From: Pseudomonas sp. MWU13-2100
GTDB lineage: Bacteria; Pseudomonadota; Gammaproteobacteria; Pseudomonadales; Pseudomonadaceae
Direction of reading: 5' to 3'
NCBI RefSeq assembly: GCF_023242365.1
Contig: NZ_JALLIX010000022.1
Location: 42,020-106,019 of the forward strand
Length of the DNA: 64,000 nucleotides
Position 1 is the stretch's first letter. Each line of letters begins with the position of its first letter. The notes beneath the pieces are model-generated. The model ran no database searches, was not told the DNA's origin, and was given only the letters and a program-made list of their open reading frames with translations. Position numbers and translations under genes: made by a program. Shown piece by piece: positions 45,816 to 55,189 of this stretch.

Positions 45816-46867
45816 ATGGTTGATTTCGATAATATCCTTCAGGATTCTGCATTGCAGAACGGCTCGCTCGTCGGAACAGACCTGAGAGATCTGATCCAAG
45901 GCTTTAATGGTGACGATACGTTGTATGGCGGTTTGGGAAATGATCGACTAGAAGGTGGTAACGGCAACGACACGCTGGTCGGTGGCGCAGGTAACGATCA
46001 ATTGCTTGGGGGCGTGGCGATGACACCTATGTGTTTGCACCGGGTGATGGGCAAGATACCATTGATAACAGCGGTGGTGGCTCAGACCGCATTGTTCTAC
46101 AAGGTATGAGCATTGCCGAGTTTGGGCGGTCATTCAGTCAAGTTGGGAATGATCTCAAGATTCGCCGAACTCAAACAGGGGACGAAATCACCGTCACGGA
46201 TTGGTTCTCTGGTGGCGATAAGAGGGTCGGTAGCTTCGTGCTGGATGACGGGGTTATGACGGCTCAACAGTTGGGTATCGGGGCACAGGGTGGGCACTAT
46301 TCGCCGGTTTATACGGACCTTCCGGAGTCACGTGATTTCGCCAGTGTTTCTGATTCGGCGGTCATGTCTTCAACTATCAATGGATCTTCGAGCGATGATT
46401 TGTTGATTGGCGGGCAGGGTGATGACTCTTTGTATGGAGGCGCTGGCAATGACTTTCTCGTGGGTGGAGATGGGAATGATGTCTATGCGTTTGACACTAA
46501 CTCGGGTCACGATACGATAGATAATCACTCGAATACAATAGGTTCTTTCGACGTACTCAGTATTTTTGAACAAGACGCGAGGAACTTGTGGTTCTCCCAA
46601 TCCAGTGATGATCTTGTGGTGACGATCCTTGGAAGTGATGCCCAAGTAACTGTAAAAAACTGGTTTGTCGATGACACAAGTCGATTGGCATTGATCGAGG
46701 TCAGGAATAAAGGTTTTTATGCTAACCAAGTGGATAGTCTTGTTAGCGCGATGGCGATATTTGGTGCGCCTGTTGGGGGGGACATCAATCTGACGCATGA
46801 TCAACGTAATGTCATCGATCAGATGCTGGGGGGCGGCACTGGCGCTGGTCGGCCACCGGTGAGCTAA
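45816..46867 (+). pseudogene. RTX calcium-binding protein remnant, frameshifted
   Basis: C-terminal part of an RTX protein with nonapeptide repeats: GNDRLEGGNGNDTLVGGAGNDQLLGG in the first frame, then GDDTYVFAPGDGQDTIDN in another, and later GGQGDDSLYGGAGNDFLVGGDGND. One extra G in the five-G run at 46008-46012 would join them. The end (RNVIDQMLGGG..) resembles RTX C-termini. The large N-terminal part is missing. Base composition is lower GC than the cluster before it. Confidence 0.75.
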
Positions 46868-46955
46868 GAGGAAAGTCCGGCGGACCATGAACTATTGGTC
46901 CGCCGGGCCTCAAAGCCAAATAGAGGATTTAGTGTTGTGAAGGGAGTAGATTTAT

Positions 46956-47738
46956 ATGGCTAAGCACAAAGAAAATAATAGTCTGTTTCGGGCTCTATTT
47001 CTCGCATCGATTTGGATGCTGGGAGTGGTAGTATTGGTTTGTATTTTAGTATTTGGCTTTTTGATTCTGACTTCTATTTCTAAAGGGCCGAATCGGCCCC
47101 AGGCCGAAATTTCTGGAACTGACGAGTATAAATGTCGCGAAGCTGCTCGATCGGCTGTGATGTCTCGCTTTGGGATCTCATTTGGCGAAGCTTCAAAATT
47201 GGAGAAAAATGGTAGGTGGGTATTTATAGGGAGTAATGCATTTTTTTTTGATAAGGCTGATGATTTTTCGTTAATTCACGAGGCCGGGGATGTGAATTTA
47301 GGTATCACTGCTTGGTATCTGGACGGGATGGCGGCTTTTGCCTCCCGCCACCCAGATATTATCAAAAGTTATCCCGTTTCTCCAGGGTCGATAATTCTCA
47401 GATTAACCTGTGAGCCGGGTAAAATAAAATATGATTCGGCGCGTTGGTATCGCCCGGATGTTCCGGTGAAAAAAAATGCTGCTAGCGGTCTCAATGAGTA
47501 TGCCTATGGAGCGAGCTTTATTGTTGGCCTTCCTGTTGATAGTGCTGTTAATCCAGATGGCTCAAAGTTCTGGGTTTTTTGTAACTTAAAAATATGTTCG
47601 ACAGTGTTCTATTTACTTCCAGAGGTTCACTTGACGTACAGCTATCCTGTGGAGCAAAAGGCGGATGCGATTCGGCTAAATAACTTTATAACTCAGCATC
47701 TCTTGAGTGCCTTGAAGGAGCGCGCGCCGCTCAACTAG
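46956..47738 (+). CDS. hypothetical membrane-anchored protein
   Basis: 260 residues. One strong transmembrane helix near residues 15-36, then a probably periplasmic domain with few motifs. Markedly AT-rich compared with the core genes. Not recognised. Low-GC singletons beside RTX or toxin remnants are sometimes immunity or accessory proteins; that is only a suggestion. Confidence 0.7.
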   Translation: MAKHKENNSLFRALFLASIWMLGVVVLVCILVFGFLILTSISKGPNRPQAEISGTDEYKCREAARSAVMSRFGISFGEASKLEKNGRWVFIGSNAFFFDKADDFSLIHEAGDVNLGITAWYLDGMAAFASRHPDIIKSYPVSPGSIILRLTCEPGKIKYDSARWYRPDVPVKKNAASGLNEYAYGASFIVGLPVDSAVNPDGSKFWVFCNLKICSTVFYLLPEVHLTYSYPVEQKADAIRLNNFITQHLLSALKERAPLN

Positions 47739-47767
47739 ATGTGACCGTCACCGTCACGAGGTGAGTG

Positions 47768-48105
47768 CTACAGGTACTTTTTAAAGCTGCCTGCCGAAAT
47801 ACTCACCACTACACCTAGCGCTGCTGCGCTGGGCAGCAACACCAGCAGAGGGCTCATGGTCATCGGAAGCGCGGGATAAATGATCCACGGTGTAACCCAC
47901 AGCGGCACGATCATCCGTTTCGCCCGGTGGTAGATGAACCCGGACTCTCTCCCAGCGCCAAAGCGCCGCAAATCCCGACGCACCAGTCCATCGATCAGCC
48001 CCGTAAAGACTGCCATCAAGAACAGAGGCAGCGTCAGTATCAAAATCAGGATTCGCGCCAGAAAGGTCAGCACGGCATAGACCGCCGCCAGGAACGCCGA
48101 CGCCG
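47768..48105 (-). pseudogene. integrating conjugative element membrane protein (TIGR03747/DUF4400), C-terminal part
   Basis: The last ~110 residues (AAVYAVLTFLARILILILTL.. through LIDGLVRRDLRRFGAGRESGFIYHRAKRM to AGSFKKYL*) are typical of the DUF4400 family found in SXT/PFL-type conjugative elements. Upstream of about base 48105 the frame runs into the transposase gene, so the N-terminal half is gone. It is the only conjugative gene seen, indicating a residual element. Confidence 0.75.
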
Positions 48106-48436
48106 CTGGAGTACCGACCAGAAGCTGACCATGGTTCGAGAGAGCCTTGAGCCTGGGCAAAGCGTGTCCGTGGTTGCCCGGCGCAACGGCATCAACGCCA
48201 ACCAGCTGTTCCTGTGGCGCAAGCTGTACCAGGACGGAAGCCTGTCGGCGGTTAGTGCTGGCGAGGCCGTGGTGCCGGCGTCTGAGCTGAGTGATGCACT
48301 CAAACAGATCCGCGAATTGCAACGGATGTTGGGCAAGAAGACGATGGAAGCGGAAGTCCTCAAAGAGGCCGTGGAGATCGCCCGGTCGCGAAAATGGATT
48401 GCGCACTCACCCTTGCTGCCGGGGGACGACCAGTGA
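48094..48436 (+). pseudogene. IS3-family transposase OrfA, 5' truncated
   Basis: About 113 codons from RRRRWSTDQKLTMVRESLEPG (helix-turn-helix) to the leucine-zipper-like region LKQIRELQRMLGKKTMEAEVLKEAVEI. The start codon and first few residues are lost; the first in-frame ATG is 48132. OrfB overlaps by GTGA at 48433, where programmed frameshifting is usual. Confidence 0.8.
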
Positions 48437-49269
48437 AACTGGTCAGCGAATGTCTCGGTGTGTCGCGCTCGCAATTAACGGTTCGAATCAGGCAATCGAT
48501 ATCGCCCGTCGTACGGCGACGCCGGCTCGTGAACGATACGGAATTGGTCGCCGAGATTAGGCAACAAGTCAGCGAGTTGCCTAGCTATGGCTACCGTCGC
48601 GTCTGGGGTTTGTTACGCCGCGAGCGTGAAGCCCAGTCGTTGCCACCGATCAACGTGAAGCGGGTTTATCGTGTCATGCGTGATCACGACCTGCTGTTGG
48701 CGCGGCGTATTAAACAGCCAGGCGTACAGCGCCGGCATGAGGGCCGCATCGCCGTCACCACCAGTGATACACGCTGGTGCTCGGACGGCTTCGAGTTCCG
48801 TTGCGACGACGGTGCAAAGTTGAGCGTAACCTTTGCCCTGGACTGCTGTGACCGCGAAGCCATCGGCTGGGTTGCCAGTCCGACCGGCTACAGCGGCGAT
48901 GACATCCTCGATCTGATGTTGGAAAGCGTGGAAAAGCGCTTCGGTGATCAACTGCCCAGGACGCCGGTGCAATGGCTAAGCGACAACGGCTCGGCCTACA
49001 TCGCCGAACAGACGCGCCTGTTTGCCCGCCAGATCGGCTTACAGCCGGTGACCACGCCAGTACGCAGCCCGCAGAGCAACGGTATGGCGGAGAGTTTCGT
49101 GAAGACGATCAAGCGAGATTACGTGACGCACATGCCCAAGCGAGATCGAGAAACAGCACTGCGCAATCTGACGATTGCCTTCGAGCATTACAACGAGCAG
49201 CATCCGCACAGCGCGCTGAAATATAGGTCGCCGAGAGAATTTAGGCGCTTGGCAGCGGCATCAATTTAA
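48433..49269 (+). CDS. IS3-family transposase OrfB (DDE integrase)
   Basis: 278 residues with the rve-type catalytic core: first Asp in TRWCSDGFEF, second Asp in VQWLSDNGSAY and the Glu in SPQSNGMAESFVKTIKRDYV. The N-terminal HTH_21 region SYGYRRVWGLLRRE is present. Intact coding sequence although OrfA is truncated. Confidence 0.88.
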   Translation: MKLVSECLGVSRSQLTVRIRQSISPVVRRRRLVNDTELVAEIRQQVSELPSYGYRRVWGLLRREREAQSLPPINVKRVYRVMRDHDLLLARRIKQPGVQRRHEGRIAVTTSDTRWCSDGFEFRCDDGAKLSVTFALDCCDREAIGWVASPTGYSGDDILDLMLESVEKRFGDQLPRTPVQWLSDNGSAYIAEQTRLFARQIGLQPVTTPVRSPQSNGMAESFVKTIKRDYVTHMPKRDRETALRNLTIAFEHYNEQHPHSALKYRSPREFRRLAAASI

Positions 49270-49401
49270 CGGGGAACTGGTGTCCGGTCTGGCAGGGGCA
49301 AGTCCACCGCATGAGCCCCGCGCCTGAGAAACGAACGAGACATTCGTTTCGCGTCATTTCTGCTGCACCGTCTCTAAAGAACGGGGCAGCTTTCGTATTT
49401 C

Positions 49402-49815
49402 TTACTTGTTTACCCAAGGCATGGAGAGGTCAATGTCAGAGACCAGCTTGCCACCGCCGAAGCTCATGTTCTCCAAGGGAACGGCATACATGATCAGGCT
49501 GATATCGTCCTGGCTGACGCCCACCTTTTCTACCGCGTAACGGGTGACCAGCTCCGCGAGCTTGCGTTTCTGCTCCACTGTCCTGCTCGTGCCTATCGTC
49601 ACCGTTACGACCATGCGCTTGTCAGATCTTTTCATGTCAGGAAAAGTCGGATGGATGAAAAGCTCATCGTCCTTGTGCTCACTGATGATGACGAAACGGT
49701 CATCCTTGGGTGTATCCATGGCTTCATGAAGAGCGAGATTCAAGGCATCCGCCAGCGCGCGTTTCTCTTCGCTAGAGAATTTTTGGGCCGGAATGTGGAC
49801 GTGGAATACTGGCAT
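49402..49815 (-). CDS. tautomerase-family protein
   Basis: 137 residues with the 4-oxalocrotonate tautomerase fold repeated (two beta-alpha-beta halves). The catalytic Pro is exposed after Met in MPVFHVHIPAQKFSSEEKRALADAL. The second half starts VVTVTIGTSRTVEQKRKLAELVTRY. Relatives include small-molecule tautomerases/dehalogenases. It is downstream of two NTF2-like genes on the same strand. Confidence 0.85.
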   Translation of the reverse strand: MPVFHVHIPAQKFSSEEKRALADALNLALHEAMDTPKDDRFVIISEHKDDELFIHPTFPDMKRSDKRMVVTVTIGTSRTVEQKRKLAELVTRYAVEKVGVSQDDISLIMYAVPLENMSFGGGKLVSDIDLSMPWVNK

Positions 49816-49902
49816 GAGCGTTTCCTCGGTTGTGTTGTTCAGGTTAAACGAGGCGATGAAGTGCGTTTCGATATGTGCGCTGCCTCAGCGGCCTCGGCAG
49901 CC

Positions 49903-50376
49903 CTAGCTTTCATATCCCGGAGGAACCGAGAAAATCTCCGCCTCCGGTGGCGGCAGGTCAGCAGCGCCGTTTGGGTAGAGTGCCTGTGCCGCGGCCACCG
50001 TGTTAAGAGACTCGCGAAGCAACTTGATTTTGCCGCCCTCGGCAACGAGGTATCCCGTGAACAAGTGATGGATGAGACGTCCGGTCGACGCCGCGCGCGT
50101 TTGCGCCAGATACTCGGCGTACACCTGATCCTTCGTGTCGATCAGCACCGTGGTATTCTCGGGTTTGAAGCTGAAGCCGGGATAAAGGTTGCCGCCGACA
50201 AAATCATAGAGCTTCGCGATGGCTTCGCGCCCCTGATGGCGGGTCGGAATACCGAGCGAATGGAGGAATGGGAGTTCCAGCACGCCGTCCTCGGCGAACA
50301 GCTCAGCACATTTTTTGCCGTCGGGGACAACGGCAAGAAGGTCTAACAGCAATGTTTTTGCATCAGTCATGGTCAT
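49903..50376 (-). CDS. NTF2-like/SnoaL-like protein
   Basis: 157-residue nuclear-transport-factor-2-like fold: LLAVVPDGKKCAELFAEDGVLELPFL, RHQGREAIAKLYDFVGG and YPGFSFKPENTTVLIDTKDQVYAEYLAQ. Small cone-shaped barrel often used by isomerases or polyketide cyclases. Substrate unknown. Part of a three-gene minus-strand group divergent from the HxlR regulator. Confidence 0.8.
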   Translation of the reverse strand: MTMTDAKTLLLDLLAVVPDGKKCAELFAEDGVLELPFLHSLGIPTRHQGREAIAKLYDFVGGNLYPGFSFKPENTTVLIDTKDQVYAEYLAQTRAASTGRLIHHLFTGYLVAEGGKIKLLRESLNTVAAAQALYPNGAADLPPPEAEIFSVPPGYES

Positions 50377-50424
50377 TGTCCTCAGGAAAAATTGGCCGCC
50401 GCCGCCAGAGGCGGCGCAGTAGGA

Positions 50425-50820
50425 TCAGCTCGGAAAGCTGTCGCCAAACATCGGGAGCCCACTTTTCGAACCGTCGCGCGTGGCCTCGTCTTGGATAACA
50501 TCCCAGTGTTCGGCGAGCTGGCCGTTTTCGATGCGGACTATGTCGACCACGATCCAGTTTGTCGGGGCGCCGAATCCTGAGAAGCGGCCATGAAGTACGA
50601 CATAGTCGCCCGAGGCCACGGCCAGCCCATTTTCGTAGCGAAACTCGGCGGGCGCTGCCTTGACGAGATCAAACAGGCCTTCGCGACCGGGCGCGATATA
50701 GGCACTGTGCTGGATATAGTCGGGCGACCAGAAGCGTTCGGCCGCGGCATAGTCGCGCTTGTTGAACAGCGTATCAAACGCTTCCAGCACGAAATTCCTG
50801 TTTCTCTCTTCGGTGCTCAT
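50425..50820 (-). CDS. NTF2-like/SnoaL-like protein
   Basis: 131 residues of the SnoaL type: VLEAFDTLFNKRDYAAAERFWSPDYIQHS, GREGLFDLV and WIVVDIVRIENGQLAEHWDVIQDE. Typical of small oxidoreductive-stress operons controlled by HxlR-type regulators. It is first of the minus-strand group with the 49903 and 49402 genes; divergent from hxlR-like gene with palindromes between. Confidence 0.85.
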   Translation of the reverse strand: MSTEERNRNFVLEAFDTLFNKRDYAAAERFWSPDYIQHSAYIAPGREGLFDLVKAAPAEFRYENGLAVASGDYVVLHGRFSGFGAPTNWIVVDIVRIENGQLAEHWDVIQDEATRDGSKSGLPMFGDSFPS

Positions 50821-51071
50821 TGGTTTGTCCTCTCTTCGTTATCTGTTGGGTTGAGGGGAGGGTAGGCGGATTAAATTTCGCCATCTCCCACGGCTGTGTG
50901 GTGGGGTATGTTGGTCCGTACAACTGTAATGATCTTCGGCGAAACGCCAGCTCATCGTGCCATGTCGCTGTAACCGCCATTTCGGCCATACGCAGCACCG
51001 AATTGCCGCTGTTACCCGTGATGAAAGCCCGGATGTTCGATTGTTTTGCTGACCCGCCAGAGCTGTCATAG

Positions 51072-51127
51072 CACTTGCACAGTGCAAGTGGTTGAATAAT
51101 ATTCGCGCCACTTGCACAATGCAAGTA
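51072..51127. promoter_or_regulatory. tandem palindromic operators of the HxlR regulator
   Basis: CACTTGCACAGTGCAAGTG at 51072-51090 is a perfect palindrome. CACTTGCACAATGCAAGT at 51110-51127 is nearly the same. Their starts are 38 bases apart, close to four helical turns. They flank an AT-rich stretch (TTGAATAATATT) that could be the promoter for the regulator, which starts 20 bases later. Confidence 0.75.
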
Positions 51128-51147
51128 GAAAATTAAGGGGAATAGCA

Positions 51148-51633
51148 GTGCAGCAAACAAGACGATCGGGCTGCCCGATCAACCTGACGCTTGAGCAGAC
51201 CGGCGACCGCTGGAGCCTGATCGTTATCCGTGATGTTATGTTTGAGAACAGACGCACTTATGGCGCCTTGCTGGAGAAAAATCAGGAAGGCATCGCCACG
51301 AACATCCTTGCAAGTCGGCTGAAGCGCTTGACCGCGTCTGGCCTGCTGACACGATGTCCGGATCCGAAACATCAACAGAAAGGAATTTACAGCCTCACGG
51401 AAGCGGCAATACAGCTTGTACCTCTGCTCGCACATATGGCTGCCTGGGGTGTTCAGCATACGCATCCGAGCAAGGAGGCTTCTTTGCGCGCGGAGGTGCT
51501 GGAAAAGGGCGGCCCTTCACTTTGGAGTGCCTTTATGGAAGAGCTACGTTACCTGCATCTCGGCGCACCGCGTCCGGCGCGCTCAGTATTGGACGAGCTC
51601 CGGGCCGAAGATGAGCAGGCAATCGCTACTTAG
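51148..51633 (+). CDS. HxlR-family transcriptional regulator
   Basis: 161 residues. Winged helix typical of HxlR: CPINLTLEQTGDRWSLIVIRDVMFENRRTYGALLEKNQEGIATNILASRLKRLTASGLL, with the conserved N-terminal Cys (residue 9) often used for redox/electrophile sensing. Start is GTG with AAGGGG 7 bases before. Likely controls itself and the divergent NTF2-like/tautomerase genes via the palindromes. Confidence 0.88.
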   Translation: MQQTRRSGCPINLTLEQTGDRWSLIVIRDVMFENRRTYGALLEKNQEGIATNILASRLKRLTASGLLTRCPDPKHQQKGIYSLTEAAIQLVPLLAHMAAWGVQHTHPSKEASLRAEVLEKGGPSLWSAFMEELRYLHLGAPRPARSVLDELRAEDEQAIAT

Positions 51634-51914
51634 TACTAATCTTTGGCGTCATGACACACGTCACGTGGTACAGAGCTTTCCCTGCTTGAATGGCCTCAGC
51701 CTTGTGCGAGATGGGGTGCCATCGAGCGCACGCTGTTGATTTTGATGGCTTCAAAGTGCTGAACTCCGCCGTCAAGTGAATGCGGGGGGCGGTCCCTTTT
51801 TTCCGCGCTTGGCGGTGCACTTCGGCCTTTTGGCCTGTGCGTGCTGCGCACTTGCCTAAGACAGGTGCATGAGTGATGGCGTGAGGCGGTCTTGCTGTTC
51901 CCTTCACCGTATCA

Positions 51915-52796
51915 CTACATTTTGAGCAAGTGCTCCAGGAACAATCCCGCCGCGACCGACAACGCCGCTCGCGCCCTCACGCACACGCTGAGTTCGCGGG
52001 AGGCCCACGGCTCATCCAGACTGATCGCCTTCGCCCCGTCCATTTTGTAAATCGCCGCGCTCCCCTCGGGCATGATGCCAATGCCCAGGCCGGCCTGAAC
52101 CATCAGGCATAGCGCGTCGTAGCTGGAGACTTCCATACGGATTTTCAGCGAGCGTCCCAGGTCGTTGGCCGCTTTGATCAATTGAAAGTTGAGATGAGTG
52201 CCGCTGCGCAAGGCGATGTATTCGCTATCCAGGGTTTCGCTGAATTTGACGCAGTGGCGTGTCGCCAGCGGATGCCCAAGGGGAACAAGTAACACCAGGC
52301 GATCGGTACGAAACGGGAAAACCTCGATATCGGCACCGTGCGGAAGACGGGTGAAGATGCCAATGTCGGTGCGATTTTCGGACACTGCTTTGGTAATGGC
52401 CAGGCTTTGCTTTTCTTCGAGGCTGATGTTGATCAGTGGGTACAGGTCCATGAACGACTTGATCACGCTCGGGAGGAATTGGGTGATAGCGGAAATATTG
52501 GCCAGGACGTGCACCGAGCCACGGCGGCCGTGGGAGTAGTCACGCATCTGCACGACGATTTCATTGAGGTTGTTCAATGCACTGCGAGCCATGAACAGTA
52601 GCGACAGACCGGCATCGGTGGGGGTGATGCCTTTGTTGGTGCGGTTGAGCAGTTTCGAGTCGAGCAGTTCTTCCAGCTCGCTGAGCCGTTTGCTGACCGC
52701 CGCTGCGGCGATGTGTTCGCGTTTGGCGGCGGCAGCAATGGTGCCTTCTTCAACGACACTGACAAAGAGTCGCAACGAGACCGGATCGAGCTTCAT
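51915..52796 (-). CDS. LysR-family regulator
   Basis: 293 residues. N-terminal helix-turn-helix LDPVSLRLFVSVVEEGTIAAAAKREHIAAAAVSKRLSELE; C-terminal effector domain about 90-290. It follows the maleate-isomerase-like gene by 54 bases in the same direction, so it is the likely regulator of that operon. The Met at 52796 gives the standard start; an ATG 11 codons upstream is possible. Confidence 0.9.
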   Translation of the reverse strand: MKLDPVSLRLFVSVVEEGTIAAAAKREHIAAAAVSKRLSELEELLDSKLLNRTNKGITPTDAGLSLLFMARSALNNLNEIVVQMRDYSHGRRGSVHVLANISAITQFLPSVIKSFMDLYPLINISLEEKQSLAITKAVSENRTDIGIFTRLPHGADIEVFPFRTDRLVLLVPLGHPLATRHCVKFSETLDSEYIALRSGTHLNFQLIKAANDLGRSLKIRMEVSSYDALCLMVQAGLGIGIMPEGSAAIYKMDGAKAISLDEPWASRELSVCVRARAALSVAAGLFLEHLLKM

Positions 52797-52850
52797 GGGA
52801 AGTACTGGTTTGGCCTGAATGACCAGCATAGTACCTCCTTCGGCATTGAC

Positions 52851-53603
52851 TCAGAATGCCCCGGACAACAGATAGCCGGCGTTGGGTACTTGCGCCTTGA
52901 GGCCAAGGGTTTTCAACATTTGGTAAACGGTGGCGACCGATGCCGACAGCACGGGTTTGTCGAGGCGATCCTGGACAAGCTGGATCGCAGGTAACGACGG
53001 CATTTGCACACAGCAGGACAACACCACGCCATCGGCCTGGCCGATGTTCAGTTTGTCGGCATGAGCCACCAGATTCATCGGGTCCAGACGCCCGACTTCG
53101 AGATTGTCGGAAACCTCCAGGCTAATGGAGTCGGTCACTTCGATTCCGGCCGCTTCTATGTAGTCGATGACCTGCTGGGTCAGCGGCTTCATGTACGGAG
53201 TAATGATCGAGACCTTCTTGTAGTCGAGCATGTTCAGGCTATCGATCAGTGCACCGGCAGAACTGAGCACCGGTGCGAGCGATTGATTGGACGCGACTGT
53301 TTTGCTTAAACGCTCTTGCGAGACTTTGTGATAGCCAGGCCCTTGGCACATGATCGCCACCAGGCAGGCATAGGCCATGACATCCACTCGCGCATCGCTC
53401 AGTTCAAGCGCGCAACGGTCGCTGTCGATGTCCATCTTTTTCAGCTCTTCGGGGCTAACATGCATCATGCGCATGCGTGAAGAGTGAAAGGTAAAGTGCT
53501 CTTCGGGAAACAGTTCGTAGCGCGAAGTCAGCATGGCTGGGATTTCGGTTTCCATCGTCGTGTTGGAGCTGGGGACGATTTGGCCGATGCGAAAGTTTTT
53601 CAT
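52851..53603 (-). CDS. maleate isomerase-like Asp/Glu racemase-family enzyme
   Basis: 250 residues. It has IGQIVPSSNTTMETEIPAML, the first catalytic Cys in VMAYACLVAIMCQGPGYH and the second in VVLSCCVQMPSLPAI, features of maleate cis-trans isomerases and arylmalonate decarboxylase relatives. Expected reaction: maleate to fumarate, as in nicotinate degradation, but no other such genes are present. It is downstream of an MFS transporter by 24 bases; transport of the acid is likely. Confidence 0.85.
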   Translation of the reverse strand: MKNFRIGQIVPSSNTTMETEIPAMLTSRYELFPEEHFTFHSSRMRMMHVSPEELKKMDIDSDRCALELSDARVDVMAYACLVAIMCQGPGYHKVSQERLSKTVASNQSLAPVLSSAGALIDSLNMLDYKKVSIITPYMKPLTQQVIDYIEAAGIEVTDSISLEVSDNLEVGRLDPMNLVAHADKLNIGQADGVVLSCCVQMPSLPAIQLVQDRLDKPVLSASVATVYQMLKTLGLKAQVPNAGYLLSGAF

Positions 53604-53627
53604 GGGTTTTTCCTTTGAACGGTCGGA

Positions 53628-54947
53628 TCAGTTGCCGCTGGTGAGTTGAACGCCTTTGGTTTCCTGCAGCGTGAACACCATGACAGCGGCGATGACGTAG
53701 GAAATAGAGGCAAGGGAAATGGTGGCGGTGAAGCCAATGAGCGGAATCAGCACCGGAACCAGCTTGATGCCGGCGATGGCGCCGACCCGGCCGAAGTTGA
53801 AACAGAAACCCGACGCGGTTGAACGGATGCTGGTCGGGAACAACTCTGAGTACCAGGCGCCGAACCCGCTGAAATAACCGGTGAAGAAGCCCAACAGTGC
53901 CGCCAGCGAACCGAGGGTGATGACGTTCTGGGTGGTGAACAGCAGCTTGCCTTCGGTCAATGGCATCAAGGTCACCGAGTAGGCAAAGACCGGCACCATG
54001 ATCGCCATGCCGCCAAAAAACACTGCGAACGACAAGCGACGACCGATGCATTCCGCCAGGTAGCCGTAGGCTAAATAACCGATGGTGGCGCCGATACCAA
54101 TCCAGATGACAAACACCGGAGCCTGATCGATGCGCACGTTCAGAATGCTCTGCAGGTAAGCCGGCATGAAGGTGGTGATGATCCAGTAGCCGTACATGCC
54201 CAGTACCGAAATGCCCAGACCCAGCAGGGTCACTTTCAGATACTGCGGACGGAAGATTTCCATCAGCCCTCCCTTGTCGGTGTTACGGCGCATGAACTCG
54301 CGGTTGGCTAGCCATACTGGCGACTCCTTGACGAACAGCCAGATGAACACCAAGGTGAAATAGGCCGGAATCGAGGCGTAGATGAACAAGGTGCGCCAGG
54401 ATTCAGGGTTGCCGCCATCGAGGAACGTCCAGGCGAAAATCGCCGCCAGCAGACCACCACCCGACCAACCGGTCTGCATCACTGCAAAGGCCTTGGCACG
54501 CCCGGCCGTCGGCCAGATCTCCGACACCAGCGCGGCAGCCGCGGACCACAGTCCACCCACCGCGATGCCGACGCAAAAACGGAATAGATTGAGTTGCCAC
54601 AGGCTGTCGGCAAAACCACAAAGCAAGGTACCGGTACCGTAGACAAACACCGACAGCATCATGGTTTTCTTGCGACCGATCTTGTCGGAAATGTTGCCGA
54701 GGAAGAAGCCACCGATCCCGGTGGCCAGCAAAAACCAGGCAACCGTGGAGACGACGTCACCCAGGCCGACGGCGAAGGTCTTGGAGATCGCCAAAAGTAC
54801 AAAACCGAAGACAGTGGCATCCAGAGCGTCAAACAGCCAGGCGGCCCAGGAGCCCCCCAGCGTCAGATAACGCTGCGGGGCTGTCAGTTGGCCGACTCCG
54901 TCAACGACAAGCGCTTGCGCCGAGGAACTGGCGGCTAGGGTTTTCAT
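53628..54947 (-). CDS. MFS transporter, organic-acid type
   Basis: 439 residues, about 12 hydrophobic helices. The DKIGRKKTMMLSVFVYG loop between helices 2 and 3 and the ECIGRRLSF equivalent in the second half are MFS signatures. The FDALDATVFGFVLLAISKTF first helix resembles aromatic-acid or sialate-type symporters. First gene of the operon with the isomerase and LysR gene; maleate or a related dicarboxylate is a reasonable guess for substrate. Confidence 0.88.
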   Translation of the reverse strand: MKTLAASSSAQALVVDGVGQLTAPQRYLTLGGSWAAWLFDALDATVFGFVLLAISKTFAVGLGDVVSTVAWFLLATGIGGFFLGNISDKIGRKKTMMLSVFVYGTGTLLCGFADSLWQLNLFRFCVGIAVGGLWSAAAALVSEIWPTAGRAKAFAVMQTGWSGGGLLAAIFAWTFLDGGNPESWRTLFIYASIPAYFTLVFIWLFVKESPVWLANREFMRRNTDKGGLMEIFRPQYLKVTLLGLGISVLGMYGYWIITTFMPAYLQSILNVRIDQAPVFVIWIGIGATIGYLAYGYLAECIGRRLSFAVFFGGMAIMVPVFAYSVTLMPLTEGKLLFTTQNVITLGSLAALLGFFTGYFSGFGAWYSELFPTSIRSTASGFCFNFGRVGAIAGIKLVPVLIPLIGFTATISLASISYVIAAVMVFTLQETKGVQLTSGN

Positions 54948-55189
54948 GGTTCAACCTCGCGGGTTTGCGTTTTTATTCTTGGAGCCCGTGTGCTGAAAGG
55001 CGATCGGCACACGAGTGGTCATGTGTGACCGATGTTAGGAGAGGCAAAAGCAGTTCGTATATCAGCCATTCACGAGCCTGCCATCGCGGGTGACGATGGC
55101 AGTGGGGGAGGAGAAGATCGCAGTGAGCAGGGGGAGGATTGGTTGATTACTGTGGTCGGCGCATTTGGAATAGATCGCTGATGGGCGTA

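Larger units (their letters stand above)
48094..49306 (+). mobile_element. IS3-family element (IS2-like), left end missing
   Basis: OrfA/OrfB transposase pair. The right end is probably at 49306, where GGCAGGGGCAAGTCCA matches the expected IS2-type terminal sequence. I cannot find its inverted partner (TGGACTTGCCCC) on the left, and orfA starts inside its coding sequence at the junction with the conjugative-element gene. So the left ~100 bases are lost and the element is probably immobile by itself. Confidence 0.75.

Noticed and set aside
47927..48093. Upstream extension of the IS OrfA frame
   Set aside because: It is the antisense of the DUF4400 gene; transposase homology starts only at about 48094.
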